NCBI RefSeq assembly: GCF_000586475.1
Contig: NZ_BAWJ01000008.1
Coordinates: 98,340-162,339 of the forward strand
Length of the DNA: 64,000 bases
Reading direction: 5' to 3'
From: Psychrobacter sp. JCM 18903
GTDB lineage: Bacteria; Pseudomonadota; Gammaproteobacteria; Pseudomonadales; Moraxellaceae
Shown: piece after piece, positions 18,230 through 30,266 of the stretch
How positions within the stretch are numbered: the stretch's first letter is position 1
Layout: the number at the start of each line of letters is the position of its first letter
Notes under the pieces: model-generated
Database searches by the model: none
Seen by the model: the letters and a program-made list of their open reading frames with translations, nothing else
Told to the model about the DNA's origin: nothing
Made by a program: the position numbers and the translations under genes

Positions 18230-19642
18230 ATGAGTGATGTTATAAAGAAACCTGTAGCTGGTACGACCAATACAACAGATGGCAAGGACGCTAATAGCAA
18301 GTGGAAGTTATTGTTAGGGTTTTTTGTGCTAATAAGTGTGGCCTGCCTGATTTGGCTGGTCAATTCGTTATCGTCAGTAAGTCAGTACTTGGCTGATTTT
18401 AATCAATCCGTTACTTTACCAGCGATTATATTTGTCGTAGGGGTATTAGGCATCCTCTTTGCTCTGTATCAGTTACTGAAGCAGCGTGGGGGATCAGAGC
18501 GTCTACTCATTGAAAAAGAAACCTTGCGTCGTCGTCAGGAAGCAGAAGCGGAATCTGAGCGAGCGCGTCAAATTCAAGAAGAAAACGAACGTAACCAGAT
18601 TGCTATTCTACGTTTACTTGATGAATTGGGTGATTTAGCAGAAGGCGATTTGACGGTTAATGCCACCGTATCAGAAGATTTTACTGGAGCAATTGCTGAC
18701 TCAGTGAACTTTGCGATTGACCAATTACGTCAATTGGTTTTAGTTATTAACAACACGGCTGACCGCGTTTCGCAGTCTTCAGACCAAACACAGATGAATG
18801 CAGTCGAACTTGCTGAAGCATCTGAGCACCAAGCACAAGAAATTGCTGGTGTATCAGCGGCTATTAATGAGATGACAGTATCGATTGACCAAGTTTCGAA
18901 CAACGCTTCAGAATCGGCGACTGTTGCTCAGCGCTCAGTAGCCATCTCTCATAATGGAGCGGAAGTTGTACAGCGCTCTATTGAAGGTATGAACGTGATT
19001 CGTGATCAGATTCAAGAGACCTCAAAACGTATCAAGCGTCTTGGTGAGTCTTCGCAAGAAATTGGTGATATCGTTGGTTTGATTAATGATATTGCTGATC
19101 AGACCAACGTTTTGGCATTGAATGCTGCTATTCAGGCATCGATGGCAGGTGAGGCTGGTCGAGGCTTTGCGGTCGTTGCTGATGAAGTCCAACGTCTTGC
19201 TGAGCGTTCAGCTAACGCTACCAAGCAGATTGAAACCTTGGTAAAAACCATTCAGGCAGATACCAACGAAGCAGTTATGTCAATGGAATCGACGACCTCT
19301 GAAGTTGTGCGCGGTGCACGCTTGGCAAAAGATGCTGGTGAAGCCCTAGAAGAAGTGCAGAGCGTTTCTAATACCTTGGCTGACTTGATTCAAAACATCT
19401 CAAACGCTGCTTTGCAGCAGGCAGAATCTGCTGGTCACATCTCTCATACGATGAATATTATTCAAGATATTACCTCACAGACCTCTTCTGGCACAATGGC
19501 AACCGCGCGCTCTATTGGTGAGCTGAGCGAAATGGCTGCAGCATTGCAAGAGTCAGTCACTGGTTTTAAAGTATCGAACGATGATGAGCTACTAGAAAAC
19601 GAGATGTTGGACACCGAAGAAGCGTTATCAGCAAGTGTGTAA
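18230..19642 (+). CDS. pilJ: Methyl-accepting chemotaxis protein PilJ (reduced periplasmic domain)
   Basis: Chemoreceptor of the Chp system, 470 residues from the ATG at 18230 (ribosome site AAAGGAA). Two transmembrane helices (residues ~27-47 and ~61-83) enclose only about 13 periplasmic residues, whereas Pseudomonas PilJ has two large PilJ-type sensory modules there. After a HAMP-like region ([20 protein letters not shown]) comes the coiled-coil signalling domain. Its hairpin is [38 protein letters not shown], with the PilJ-specific AAIQASMAG variant of the usual AAIEAARAG. Such a receptor probably senses membrane or cytoplasmic cues, or works through partner proteins such as pilins. Confidence 0.92.
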   Translation: MSDVIKKPVAGTTNTTDGKDANSKWKLLLGFFVLISVACLIWLVNSLSSVSQYLADFNQSVTLPAIIFVVGVLGILFALYQLLKQRGGSERLLIEKETLRRRQEAEAESERARQIQEENERNQIAILRLLDELGDLAEGDLTVNATVSEDFTGAIADSVNFAIDQLRQLVLVINNTADRVSQSSDQTQMNAVELAEASEHQAQEIAGVSAAINEMTVSIDQVSNNASESATVAQRSVAISHNGAEVVQRSIEGMNVIRDQIQETSKRIKRLGESSQEIGDIVGLINDIADQTNVLALNAAIQASMAGEAGRGFAVVADEVQRLAERSANATKQIETLVKTIQADTNEAVMSMESTTSEVVRGARLAKDAGEALEEVQSVSNTLADLIQNISNAALQQAESAGHISHTMNIIQDITSQTSSGTMATARSIGELSEMAAALQESVTGFKVSNDDELLENEMLDTEEALSASV

Positions 19643-19736
19643 TGACAAGTGTTAACGTCAAGTAGGTGTTAGACCACTGACCGTCTTTAAATTAATGTGT
19701 TAATAATATACTGTGCAGATACGATGATTTGCAGCA

Positions 19737-20729
19737 GTGACTATAGCAGGTGACGTGAATAATTTTACTCAACCAGACAGCAATTCTATCAAAGCAGCCA
19801 AACCCTCGTTGATTAAGGGTTTGCTGCAGGCAGACAGTTTTGATGTGCAGCAGTGGCAGCGATATATAGAACAAGAGATAGGTTTTGTTCTACCCAATGT
19901 CCAGCTGCAATGGTTGATAAATGCGATTGAACACACGGCATTATCACATGGATTGACAGTTGAAAAGCTGTGGTGTCAACTACCAAATAATGATGAAATA
20001 CGCCAACAGTTATTGGATAAAGTACTGATTCACGAAAGTCGTTTTTTTCGCCATATGCCTTCTATCGATTTTGTCACAAAGTGTGCATTACAGCATCAGC
20101 GCCAGCAGCTTACTGCCACTAGTACTGATCGTGGTCACAACAATGATGCTAATGATTTATTTCGCATTTGGAGTGTTGGTTGTGCCAGTGGGCAAGAAAC
20201 ATGGTCATTGGCGATGAGCTTGGCTTCTGAACAATTAATTACTTATACGATATTGGGTACAGATGTTAGCCAACAAGCCATTACAAAAGCACGACTAGGG
20301 CAGTATGATAAGCGGCAGCAGTCGTTAATTCCAGACCTGTGCCAGCAGTTCGTTCAGCCATTGCGAGCTAAGTGTGATATCAGCCAATCGCACTTTTATA
20401 AGGTATCTACCGCAAAAAAGGCGATGACTGGCACTCAGACCGACTGGCAGATTGCGCCAATGTTACGACGCTATGTTAGCTTCGCTTTACACAATATTAT
20501 TGAGCAAAAACCACCTACTTCGCACCTTCAGCATGTCATTATCTGTCAAAATATGCTGCTATATTTTCGCAAGTTTGATCAGCGTGATATTTTGGCAAGG
20601 CTATCAGAGCAGTGTGCGTTAGGTGGATATATTATATTGGCTCCAGGTGAGGCGTTGTTTTGGCGTCCTTCAAATATGCGCCGTATTGCGCACCCACAGG
20701 TTAATGTGTGGCAAAAAATTAATGCCTAG
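19737..20729 (+). CDS. pilK: Chemotaxis methyltransferase PilK (CheR family)
   Basis: 330 residues. S-adenosylmethionine-dependent glutamate methyltransferase modifying PilJ. N-terminal helical CheR domain with LLDKVLIHESRFFRHMPSID (ESxFFR motif). The SAM-binding domain has IWSVGCASGQETWSLAMSL, then TILGTDVSQQAITKARLGQY. VIICQNMLLYFRKFDQRDIL corresponds to the CheR CRNVLIYF motif. It ends ILAPGEALFWRPSNM. The longest frame begins at GTG 19737 without an obvious ribosome site, so the exact start is uncertain. Sits between pilJ and chpA, 30 bp before the latter. Confidence 0.88.
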   Translation: MTIAGDVNNFTQPDSNSIKAAKPSLIKGLLQADSFDVQQWQRYIEQEIGFVLPNVQLQWLINAIEHTALSHGLTVEKLWCQLPNNDEIRQQLLDKVLIHESRFFRHMPSIDFVTKCALQHQRQQLTATSTDRGHNNDANDLFRIWSVGCASGQETWSLAMSLASEQLITYTILGTDVSQQAITKARLGQYDKRQQSLIPDLCQQFVQPLRAKCDISQSHFYKVSTAKKAMTGTQTDWQIAPMLRRYVSFALHNIIEQKPPTSHLQHVIICQNMLLYFRKFDQRDILARLSEQCALGGYIILAPGEALFWRPSNMRRIAHPQVNVWQKINA

Positions 20730-20759
20730 ATTAGTGCCTAGACAAGTTAGGATAACCCT

Positions 20760-23700
20760 ATGAAAAACCAGCCCAATGACATAGTGACGCTTGAGTGGTT
20801 ATTACCACTGTTTAATCAGCAATTATCACAGATATCTGATGGCTGGCAGTTAGACGCTGATAGCGCTGATTATGAGCAGATGGTGCAACATTATCATCAG
20901 GTTGGCGGCGCGCTAACGATGATTCGCCTTAATTTGTTAGCAGATCTTGCCAATAAACTGAGCTTGCTGGCAGATGTGAGCAGTCGCGAGCGTATTTCTG
21001 CTAACGACCGCCGCATTGGCCAGTTTTCTCATCGCTTACTACAGCGTGAGTTGAATCAATACGCAGGTATGGGTAATCACAACACCGTTTTAATTGATAA
21101 TGCTGCTGAGGAGCTTACTCAAGCACTATCGAAACTGGGGATAGCGCCAGATATCTCGGTCAGCTTGGCGAATACTCAGCATAAGAATCTAAATAATCAT
21201 GCTATCGATGATCATATTATCGATGGTATCAATAGCATCGAAGTGATGATGCCGGCGAATAGAACGGCGACGCATTTAGCTGATTATCACTATCAACAAT
21301 TATTACTGGTTTGGCGACAGCAAGTACAAGCGTTATTGAGTGCCAATACCAATCAACCGTCCTTATTGACTACACTAGAAAGAGTCAGCCAATACTTATG
21401 GCAGACCACTCAACATGATGACTTACAACGCCTTTGGTACTTAACGGAACTGTGGCTAAATGACCTTGCTCATAATGATACCCCATTACCTGAGCATTAT
21501 GCGTCATTGCTAAGTCAGCTGGATCAAGTAATAGAGTCTCGCACTCAGCAAGCTGAGTTATCATCAAGCGTTATTCGAAGCTTAATCATAAAGGTGTATA
21601 TCGAACTAAATAGCCTTGCTCAAAGTAGCAAGCGCACTCAGTCACTTCTAAATAATTTGTCGCAAACGTCGTCAACGGGATCACGTTTTTTACCACGTAT
21701 ACTCAGTGAGCTTGAGACACTTATCTTTACTTTGGATAAGCCAGACACGCTTCTCGTTCCTTTACAGAAAATACAAAGTCAACTCGAAGGTCGAGGTTGG
21801 ACTTATTACGTGTCGCAAATACATGCAATTGTTACAGACATAGAGCAGGCTCTATCATCAGAAACAGGATTTGCACAAGAACAATGGCAGATTGAGCGTC
21901 AGCTTCAAGAGCTATATAACGCTATCTATCATACCGAACAGACGATATCTCTCAAAATAGGGGACGCCGCTTCTTTTACGACATTGTCTGCAACGTTTGA
22001 AGCTATTGAGACGCAGTCGGAAGAAAGTCCTGCGACGGCTTCCGTTGGTGGAAGTTTACGTGAGCTGCGCATCGCGGTAGAAGATGTCAAACAAAGCTTC
22101 CATGAATATGTACAGCGTCAAGACATTGACTTACTGCCCATTGCTGCTGATTTTACCGATATTGGTGATGCTTTTGCCGATATGGGATTGCCATCAATTC
22201 GTCAAACCATGAATGATATGGCAAGCATATTTACACAATTGACCATTCATGAGATTGACGTACTCAGTTGGGATGTGACTCAGGCATTGGCTGAAGGGCT
22301 AACGTCTATTGAATTGTTGCTTGACTACCTTGCACAGCAGGTTTTTGACCAGCAGCTATTAATGCGGGCAAATGAGTATACTGCGACTGCCGCCCAACTT
22401 CTGACTCATTATATTGCATCGCCAGAGACGATTAGCGACACTTTCCTTACCCGAAAATCCGTAGCGACCAACGTATTGCGTTACGATGATAGTGGCGAGA
22501 TTGCTCCTGCTAATAGTCAAAATGATGTTGCCAACCAAGCTTTGACTGATGTAGATAATGAGCGTGTGGTAGGGCAAGATACGGCTGATGATGATAGTAC
22601 CGAGAGTGAACCATTAACGCTTGCTCGTGAGCAAGTTAAGCCTGATAATTTTGAGATGGACGCAGAGATTCGTGACATCTTTATCGAAGAGGTGACGGAA
22701 GTCATTGCTGATTTAGAAGACTTTTTACCTATCTGGCAGCAAGACTCAAAGGATTTAACCCCACTCACTGAAGTGCGTAGAGGGTTCCATACTTTAAAAG
22801 GCTCAGGACGTATGGTTGGGGCTTTTAGCATCAGCGAGATGGCATGGTCGATCGAAAATCTGCTCAATCGCCTGTTAGATAAAACGCTGCCTGTCACAGA
22901 TGAAGTTATAAGTCTGGTGATGAATACGGCAAAACGTCTACCAGCATTAGTGGTAGATTTTGAAGCACAACAATCTCCAAGCTTTGATCCTGCTGTCACT
23001 ATTCTACAAAGCCATAACCTCATGACACAGCAACCTATCAATGCTGGGCTGACTATAATAGATGCTGTCACTGCTGATTCAGACTCAGCATTAGAACTAT
23101 CGCCTCCATTCGATGATGATGCTGAACTGCTAAGTGCTCTCGACATGAGTAATGAGTCAAACGAGACAACTGCTGATAGTACAAAGGCACTGCTGTTGCT
23201 TCCTTATCTGCTATTGATATTCCAGCGATACTCAAACCCTTTATGCAAGAAACCGAGCAGCTATCGGCAGATGCTCATGATGCCGATCCTGATATTAAAG
23301 AGATATTTTTAGAAGAAGCTGATGAAGTATTGGCTGAGATTGTACCTTTATATGAAGATTGGCGATTATTGCCAGCCGACTTAAGCGGATTGGTGGATAT
23401 TCGTCGTGGGTTCCATACCTTAAAAGGTTCCGGTCGTATGGTTGGTGCAAATTATACGGCTGAGCTGGCTTGGGCTATAGAAAATATGCTTAATCGCATT
23501 TTGGATCATAGTGTGACTGTCTCAGCAGATATGCGTCAGCTTATTGCCGATGTGCTAGCTGCCTATCCTGCGATGCTAACAGTATTTGAAAATGACAGCC
23601 AAAATTATCCAGCGATGGTGCCTTTATGGATCGCATGCGCCAATGCTTATAGTAAACAGCAAGGGGATGCATTTAGCTATTCTGCCTTGTATGAGCAAGC

Positions 23701-26700
23701 ATCAAATAGTTCTGAGGATGAGAACATCCAAGCGTCAGTACTGTCGCCTGCTATTGATGAGCATAGCCCGACCCAAGATAATCTTAATACAGAGATAGAT
23801 ACCACGCTGCAGACGATTAATTCTGTCAATGAAATGATAGCAGAAGCGCCTATTTATTTAGCACCGCAAAGCGAAGAAGAAAAAATGTTTTGTGAGATTT
23901 TTATCGACGAAGCAGAAGGACTGTTGCAAGATATTGACCAATTCGTTGACGAGCATCAAGATCAGTCTTATATTGAAGTAACGGATGAGATTGTACGCGC
24001 ATTTCATACCTTGCGAGGGGCTTCAGGTTCTAGCGCTTTAGCAGCGATCAGCGAGGTTAGCGCAACGATAGAGCATAGCTTAGAGCTACTACAGCAGCAA
24101 GATACTGCGATGAATGCTCAACATCTAGAAGCATTGGCGAAGTCTGCTACGCTAATGGACGGTTATTTAAACAACTACAAGCAAAACGTTCAGCCGCAAA
24201 ATATATCGATCGAAGATGCACAAAGTCAGCAAGATATAGCCTCATTGCAAGCCATGCTTGGTGATCAATACGTCATTAGCGATGATAAGGTCACGGCTGA
24301 TAACAAACCAACGATAGAGCAGTTGTTAGACAATAATATTGATGAACTATTGGATGCTGAGTGGGAATTAGATGACGCACTTAATCACTCTGAGACAGCA
24401 CATGTTCAGGCTATATATCGCAGCAAATATCGCAAATAGCTTACTTAGCCAATAAAGCAGCAGCGTTTCCAAAATTCACCTCTATTCTCAATGAGTTGGG
24501 TCACGCTTATGCCTATTTGAATGATAATATTGATACAGCAAGAAAGATCGATACCCAAGCGGTTTTACACGCTGGTCATGCTCAATTGGTTGGTTTGTTC
24601 GATGCATTGGCTGGTAGTACGTCATTGAAGATTGACCAACAAGTTATTGAAGATCTACAACGTATTTACCAAGACGATGATAGCAATGGTGATGAGAGTG
24701 TCTTTGTCGTGAGAGCCGTTGCAGCACCTGAGCTACAGCTTGAATCTATTGATACTGATGCTGAGCTATTAGAGATATTTTTAGAAGAAGCTCAAGAGCT
24801 TGATGCCGCGCTGGATGAGAGTTTTAATAAGTGGCGTACTGATATCAGCAATATAAATGCGCTAAAAGTTTTACAGCGCCATCTGCACACTATCAAAGGT
24901 GGTGCGCGAATGGCAGGTATTCGTAGTATTGGTGATCTGACCCATGAAGCTGAAAGTGTCTATGAAGCATTTGTAGAGAATAGAAGAATACCGACAGCAC
25001 AATGGCTTGAAATAATGCAAATAGTGCAAGACACAATGTCGTTGCAAGTACTGCATATCGTAAATCATAAAAAATCATTTTTTGCCTCAGCGCTGATTGA
25101 GCAACTACAACAGTTTGTAAAAGCCCAAGCCTTGCCAGAAACGGTAGAGCTAATCATACCTATTCCGAAAACCCACTTCGAACCTGAAGCACAAAATAGG
25201 GTGGCTAACAACGCTCACCTCAGCGCTGACGTATTTGATACCTTGAGCCTAGACATGATGATTAAACAGTCATGGGCGAATGGTTTGCCAGATCCTGATA
25301 TATTGTCGGTGTTTTTAGAAGAAGCTGAAGAGCTCACCAATCGTAATAAGTATCTGCAACTGTTCTTAACAGATACCAATAATACGACAGCATTACAGGC
25401 ATTGCAGCGTGATTTGCATACCATCAAAGGTGGCGCACGAATGGTCACCGCAGCTGGTATCGCTGATCTGGCACATGAAATGGAATCGGTTTATACAGAT
25501 TTTGTAGATAATCGTCGTCCTGCTACCAAAAAAGTATTGGAGTTGCTGGTTGCCAGTCATGACTGGCTTGCTGATGCAATATCTATCCTTAGACAACATG
25601 TCAATCCACCGACGCCTGCGCTATTGATTGAGGCATTGCAGCAATTTAGTAAAAATCCTGACAGCTTAAAGCAAATCCCTAAAGAATCCCTACAATCGCA
25701 GCATGAAGCGCTCTTTATTGCTAGAGAACAGCAAGACTCACAGTATCTGGCAAAAGATATTAGCGAGATGCCCTCTATGCTCAGCAGTACGGGTGAGGAA
25801 GATCAGAGTGCCAATAATAATGAGATGATTCGTATCTCAGGTGGTTTGATCGAGCATATGATTAACCTGTCTGGTGAGTCAGCCATCAACCGTGCTCGTA
25901 TCGATATGGGCATGAGTAGCTTGACCAATAGTATCGAAGATATGGGTATTACGGTACAGCGCTTAGCTGATCAGTTACGCCGAATGGAAATCGAGCTTGA
26001 GGCGCAGATCTTGTCGCAGATAGACGATGAGCTGATTAATCATGAAGGGTTTGACCCTCTAGAGATGGATCAATATTCTTCTTTAAATCAGTTATCCAAA
26101 TCTTTGACAGAGTCAGCCTCAGATTTGATTGATATTAATCATACTCTATTAGAAAAAACACGAGACAGTGAAAGCCTTTTATTACAGCTGTCTCGTACAC
26201 AGACCGAGTTACAAGATGGGCTTATGAATTCACGTATGGTGCCGTTTACGCGCTTAACGCCACGTCTTGAGCGTATCGTACGACAAACTGCCAATGAGCT
26301 GAATAAATCTGTTGAATTAACGATCATCAATGCCGATGATGAGATGGATAGAACCATTCTAGAGCGCATCACTTCACCGCTTGAACATATGCTCCGTAAC
26401 GCCGTCGATCATGGCATCGAAAATACCTCAACGCGTTTAAAAGCAGGTAAAGAGCGTAGTGGGCGTATTACTCTTGAGGTAAATCGAGAAGGTAGTGAGA
26501 TTGTTATTCAGTTAATAGATGACGGTCGCGGCATCGATGTAGAAGCCGTTCGTAACAAAGCCATTTCTCAAGGCTTGATTGATGCAAATGATAATAGCCT
26601 AACTGATCTTGATATCATGCAGTATATTTTCCATGCTGGATTGAGTACCAGTAAGCAAGTAACGCAGATTTCTGGACGTGGCGTGGGCATGGACGTGGTC

Positions 26701-27666
26701 ATCAGCGAGATTCGTCAATTAGGTGGTGCTGTATCGGTTGTCTCAGAGCTGGGTAAAGGCTCACGCTTTACGATGCGTTTACCACTGACGGTTGCGGTAT
26801 CTGATGCATTGGTTGTGCGTGCCGCGGATCGCTATTATGCGATACCTTTGGTACAGATTGAGCGTGTGGTACGGATTAATCCAGAGAAGCTTTATGACTA
26901 TTATCAGTCAGGTGATGCAACGTTGAACTTTGAAGATGTTGATTATCGAGTGCGTTATTTAAATGAGATTTTGTCAGGCAATGAACTGAATGAACTGGTC
27001 GTTAATACCAATACCAGTTTGCCACTTATTATCATTAAGAATCGTAGCGGACAGAATATTGCATTGCAGGTTGATCAGATTGCAGGGTCACGTATTGAAG
27101 TCGTGGTCAAACCTCTAGGACAACAATTATCGAATCTACCAGGTATTTCAGCAGCGACTATCATGGGCGATGGTTCAGTAATGCTTATCTTAGACTTGAT
27201 TGCTTTGATGCGTAATGCGCAGTTGGTCAAAAATATCTCACAATCTGCTGATGCTAAACGAAGTCGTTTAGAGTTTAAGTCTACTATTTTAGTGGTTGAT
27301 GACTCTGTTACCGTACGTAAAGTGACGTCACGTTTCTTAGAGCGCCAAGGGTTTACTGTGGCGGTGGCAAAAGATGGTATCGATGCGATTGAGATATTAC
27401 AAGACATGATACCAGACATGATATTGCTCGACATTGAGATGCCACGTATGGATGGTTTCGAGGTGGCTACTCAAGTGAGACACAGCAAGCGCTTACAACA
27501 TATCCCAATCATCATGATCACATCACGTACAGGTGAAAAGCATCGTGAGCGTGCACTAGAGATTGGCGTGAACGATTACATGGGTAAGCCATTCCAAGAA
27601 CAAGAGCTACTTAATAAAATCCAGCACATACTGGGTCAAAAGGTCAGCTTAACTTATGAAGGATAA
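20760..27666 (+). CDS. chpA: Chemotaxis hybrid histidine kinase ChpA/PilL, two frameshifts
   Basis: Giant CheA-type kinase, about 2300 residues if two missing bases (near 23195 and 24425) are restored; otherwise it reads as three ORFs. Order: degenerate N-terminal Hpt-like region (YHQVGGALTMIRL); Hpt modules with FHTLKGSGRMVGA (His codon 22788-22790) and FHTLKGSGRMVGAN (23414-23416); FHTLRGASGSSAL (24005-24007); HTIKGGARMAG (24886-24888); HTIKGGARMVT (25417-25419). Then come the dimerisation helix, N-box LEHMLRNAVDHGIE, G1 IDDGRGID, G2 GRGVGMDVV, a CheW-like domain and a C-terminal receiver (VVDDSVTVRKV, LLDIEMPRMDG, YMGKPFQ). Central kinase phosphorylating PilG and PilH. Confidence 0.93.
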
Positions 27667-28660
27667 TGCACGTGTTTTGGCGCTAAGAGGAAAAAACAAG
27701 GATGATATTAAGGTGATGGTAGTGGCAGAAGACCATCATCAGCGTATGGCCTTTTCAGATACTGTACGCAGTTGTGGTTTTAGCCTTGTTGGCTGTATGT
27801 CACGGGCGCAACTGCAAGAAAAACAGGGGCGCTCTGATACCTCGATTGACATCTGGCTAATAGATAGTGATTACGACGACAGTGTGGTAGCCGCGACCAC
27901 GGCATCTAAACCTGCTGCGGTGTTGGTGGGTTTTAGTCAAGCACCTTACCTAAATGAAGCGCCGCAATATGCCAAATGGCAGCGCAAATTAAAGCGTAAG
28001 CTGGCACATATGCTGGCATTACCCGTTTTAATGGATGCACCCGTGCACAAACCTGATAATGCTGATGCAGACTGGCGCTACGTAGTATTTTTGGGTGCTT
28101 CTATGGGCGGGCCGAGTGCTATAAAAGAATTTTTGGATAACTTGTCGGCGACGCTACCAGTGTGTATTTTGCTGGCGCACCATTTTAATAAAACGATGAT
28201 TGGCACACTGCCACGCATCCTGAATCGCCATAATGACTGGCATTGTCAGGTAATTACTTCTTCGCAGCGTTTAAGAGCAGGACAGTGTCTTATAGCTCCT
28301 ATTGATAAGCAAATTGTTTGTGACTCTACCGGTCGAGTCATATTGCTAGAGCAAGCTTGGGAGGGTGAGTATAAGCCCGCGATTGGTCAGATTCTCAAAA
28401 ACACCAGCGACGTTTATGGTAGCGAGCTTATCAATATTATATTTTCTGGCATGGGTAATGATGGTTCGCAGTATCTGGATCTCATTCAAGAAAACAACAG
28501 TCAATTGTGGGTGCAAGATCCCAGCTTAAGCGCTTGCCCAAGTCAACCTCAGGCGATTATTGATTCAGGGTATTGTGGTTTTATTGGCAGTCCAGCCGAT
28601 TTAGCACAAAAACTAACAGACTATATTGATGAAAGATTAGTAGTAGCCTCTTTGCATTAA
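27656..28660 (+). CDS. chpB: CheB-type methylesterase ChpB
   Basis: 334 residues. The C-terminal CheB domain has the Ser in GASMGGPSAIKEF, the His in LLAHHFNKTM and the Asp in FSGMGNDGSQYL, so the catalytic triad looks intact. The N-terminal ~110 residues resemble a receiver (IKVMVVAEDHHQRMAF ... WLIDSDYDDS) but without the usual conserved Asp/Lys pattern, so it may not be phosphorylated. The gene overlaps the end of chpA by 11 bases (ATGAAGGATAA), implying coupled translation. Predicted to remove methyl groups added to PilJ by PilK. Confidence 0.85.
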   Translation: MKDNARVLALRGKNKDDIKVMVVAEDHHQRMAFSDTVRSCGFSLVGCMSRAQLQEKQGRSDTSIDIWLIDSDYDDSVVAATTASKPAAVLVGFSQAPYLNEAPQYAKWQRKLKRKLAHMLALPVLMDAPVHKPDNADADWRYVVFLGASMGGPSAIKEFLDNLSATLPVCILLAHHFNKTMIGTLPRILNRHNDWHCQVITSSQRLRAGQCLIAPIDKQIVCDSTGRVILLEQAWEGEYKPAIGQILKNTSDVYGSELINIIFSGMGNDGSQYLDLIQENNSQLWVQDPSLSACPSQPQAIIDSGYCGFIGSPADLAQKLTDYIDERLVVASLH

Positions 28661-28677
28661 CTGATTGTGAGCGATGT

Positions 28678-29193
28678 ATGAAACAAATTTTGAAACATTC
28701 GTTTGAGGCAGTGAGTTTACTGACCACGAATAACGGTATGCTTGATGTCACTATTGTGCCAGCATTCGACCAACCTGACTGGCTTATTCCAAGCAGCCTG
28801 ATTTTGAGTGTGGATGATTATAATGAGCGCACGGCAACCTATGAATGGCAGCAGCAAAAGGTAGTGGTATGTCATCTGCTACCACAAGATAAAATGCCAA
28901 ATACCATGATTGTATTAGAGGGCAATACTACCGATCATCGCTTAGCTTTACAAACGGCAGGCGAGCTGCACCAGCGACAAGTGCGTATTTCTGAGGTCAA
29001 AGATATCGACGTTCCTGAGCAATTTAACAGCCCTAAGCATGCCGATAATATAGACAGCGACAAAACAGCCCTACCTTTTGATGAAAACGTTATGCTATCC
29101 TATCTTTTCCAAACGGTTATGATTGATGATAAGGCTTATTTGGTGCCCGACTTAGACAAAATTGCGCATCAATTGGTCGATTTAGACAGTTAG
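28678..29193 (+). CDS. chpC: CheW-like protein, probable ChpC
   Basis: 171 residues, last gene of the chemosensory cluster, 17 bp after chpB. Weak CheW-domain character: a strand-rich N-terminal half (WLIPSSLILSVDDYNERTATYEWQQQKVVVCHLLP) and the C-terminal pattern MIDDKAYLVPDLDKIAHQL. The family role would be an additional scaffold between receptors and ChpA, as proposed for ChpC in Pseudomonas. Assignment rests mostly on position; sequence similarity by eye is low. Confidence 0.65.
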   Translation: MKQILKHSFEAVSLLTTNNGMLDVTIVPAFDQPDWLIPSSLILSVDDYNERTATYEWQQQKVVVCHLLPQDKMPNTMIVLEGNTTDHRLALQTAGELHQRQVRISEVKDIDVPEQFNSPKHADNIDSDKTALPFDENVMLSYLFQTVMIDDKAYLVPDLDKIAHQLVDLDS

Positions 29194-29339
29194 CTTCTCG
29201 CTTATATCAGGGTTTATTTCTACTATCAGAGAAATAGGGTTACCCAATTACTTTGATGATTGCTAATCGTTGAATGAGTGGTTGTTTTGTCTACAACATT
29301 GATGATAGATAATTAGTGATGAGGGTAATAGGACAGCTC

Positions 29340-29864
29340 ATGAATAGTAGCAATTCAAATGTGTCAAAGTGGCCAGTCAGCAGCCGGATATTTCACTGGA
29401 TCAGTGCAGTTTTACTGTTGGTTACGTGGATAATGATTCTGTTGTACGATAATTTGGATAACAATCTTTATATTGGGTTGCATAAAGCGTTTGGTATTAG
29501 TTTGTTATGTTGGATGATAGCACGGGTGCTTAATCGTGTATTTATTAAGCGCCGCCACCTGTACCGATGCCAAAGTGGCAGTTATTAGCCTCTAAACTGT
29601 CGCATTTTGGCTTATATGCTTTATTAATTGCAATGCCAATAGCTGGTTTGCTGATGTCCGTTTATGGTGGACGCCCCGTCGATATTTTTGGCTTGTTTCA
29701 AATCCCTGTATTTGTCACACCAGATAGAGTTGGCACGCTTTTATAATGACCTGCATACTGATATTATTTGGCCGACCATTATTGCCTTCACACTTATTCA
29801 TATCGGTGCTGCTCTATATCATCAGTTTGTCAAAAAAGACAATTTGATAGCGCGTATAAAATAA
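29340..29864 (+). CDS. Cytochrome b561 family protein, two frameshifts
   Basis: Diheme membrane cytochrome of the CybB/b561 type, about 175 residues after correction. Starts at ATG 29340 (MNSSNSNVSKWPVSSRIFHW). Helix 1 has haem ligand His in FHWISAVLLL; helix 2 has IGLHKAFGISLLCWM with RVLNR. After a missing base near 29555 it reads LSHFGLYALLIAMPIAGLLMS. After a further break near 29727 it reads FYNDLHTDIIWPTII and LIHIGAALYHQFVKKDNL, giving the last ligands. The four His-bearing helices match the family. These proteins transfer electrons from quinol to acceptors such as superoxide; the partner here is unknown. Confidence 0.85.
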
Positions 29865-29920
29865 TGGTATCAAAATAATCGTAGGCTGCTATAGGTAAAC
29901 CTACTATTTCATGCAATATA

Positions 29921-29957
29921 AAAAAGCCCTAAGTTATGATACTTAGGGCTTTTTTGT
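29921..29957. terminator. Bidirectional terminator between cytochrome b561 and minE
   Basis: Stem AAAAAGCCCTAAGT / ACTTAGGGCTTTTTT with a 6-base loop and T/A runs on both sides. Serves the convergent cytochrome b561 (plus) and minCDE (minus) genes. Confidence 0.88.
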
Positions 29958-30017
29958 TTTTCTAAGACAGCGCTTATTTTTTGTGTTCAGGTAGACTGAT
30001 ATTCATCTCTAATACGT

Positions 30018-30266
30018 CTAGCTGTCCTCAGAACGATGATTGATATTCACATCATCAATCTGTACGCCATTGACATATTTGTTGACCACTTCTAAAATCT
30101 CACGTTTCATTTTTTCGATACGATCAGCTGTTAAGCGGTTGTTTAAGCGATTTTCGCTCGCAACGATAACCTTAAGACGCTCAGTAGCCATATTAGCGCT
30201 ACCTGCGCTACCACTGTCGTCAGTACCAAATAGGCTACTCCAAAATCCTTTTTTCTTCGTCATCAT
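30018..30266 (-). CDS. minE: Cell division topological specificity factor MinE
   Basis: 82 residues. N-terminal membrane/MinD-binding part ([15 protein letters not shown]), the MinD-contact helix [20 protein letters not shown] and the dimerisation domain [20 protein letters not shown]. Stimulates MinD ATPase to generate pole-to-pole oscillation and restrict MinC to the poles. The ATG overlaps the minD stop (ATGA-type), the usual arrangement. Confidence 0.95.
   Translation of the reverse strand: MMTKKKGFWSSLFGTDDSGSAGSANMATERLKVIVASENRLNNRLTADRIEKMKREILEVVNKYVNGVQIDDVNINHRSEDS

Noticed and set aside
22517..23146. 209-codon minus-strand ORF inside chpA
   Set aside because: Antisense to a conserved Hpt region of chpA; Ser-rich shadow frame with no motifs or ribosome site.
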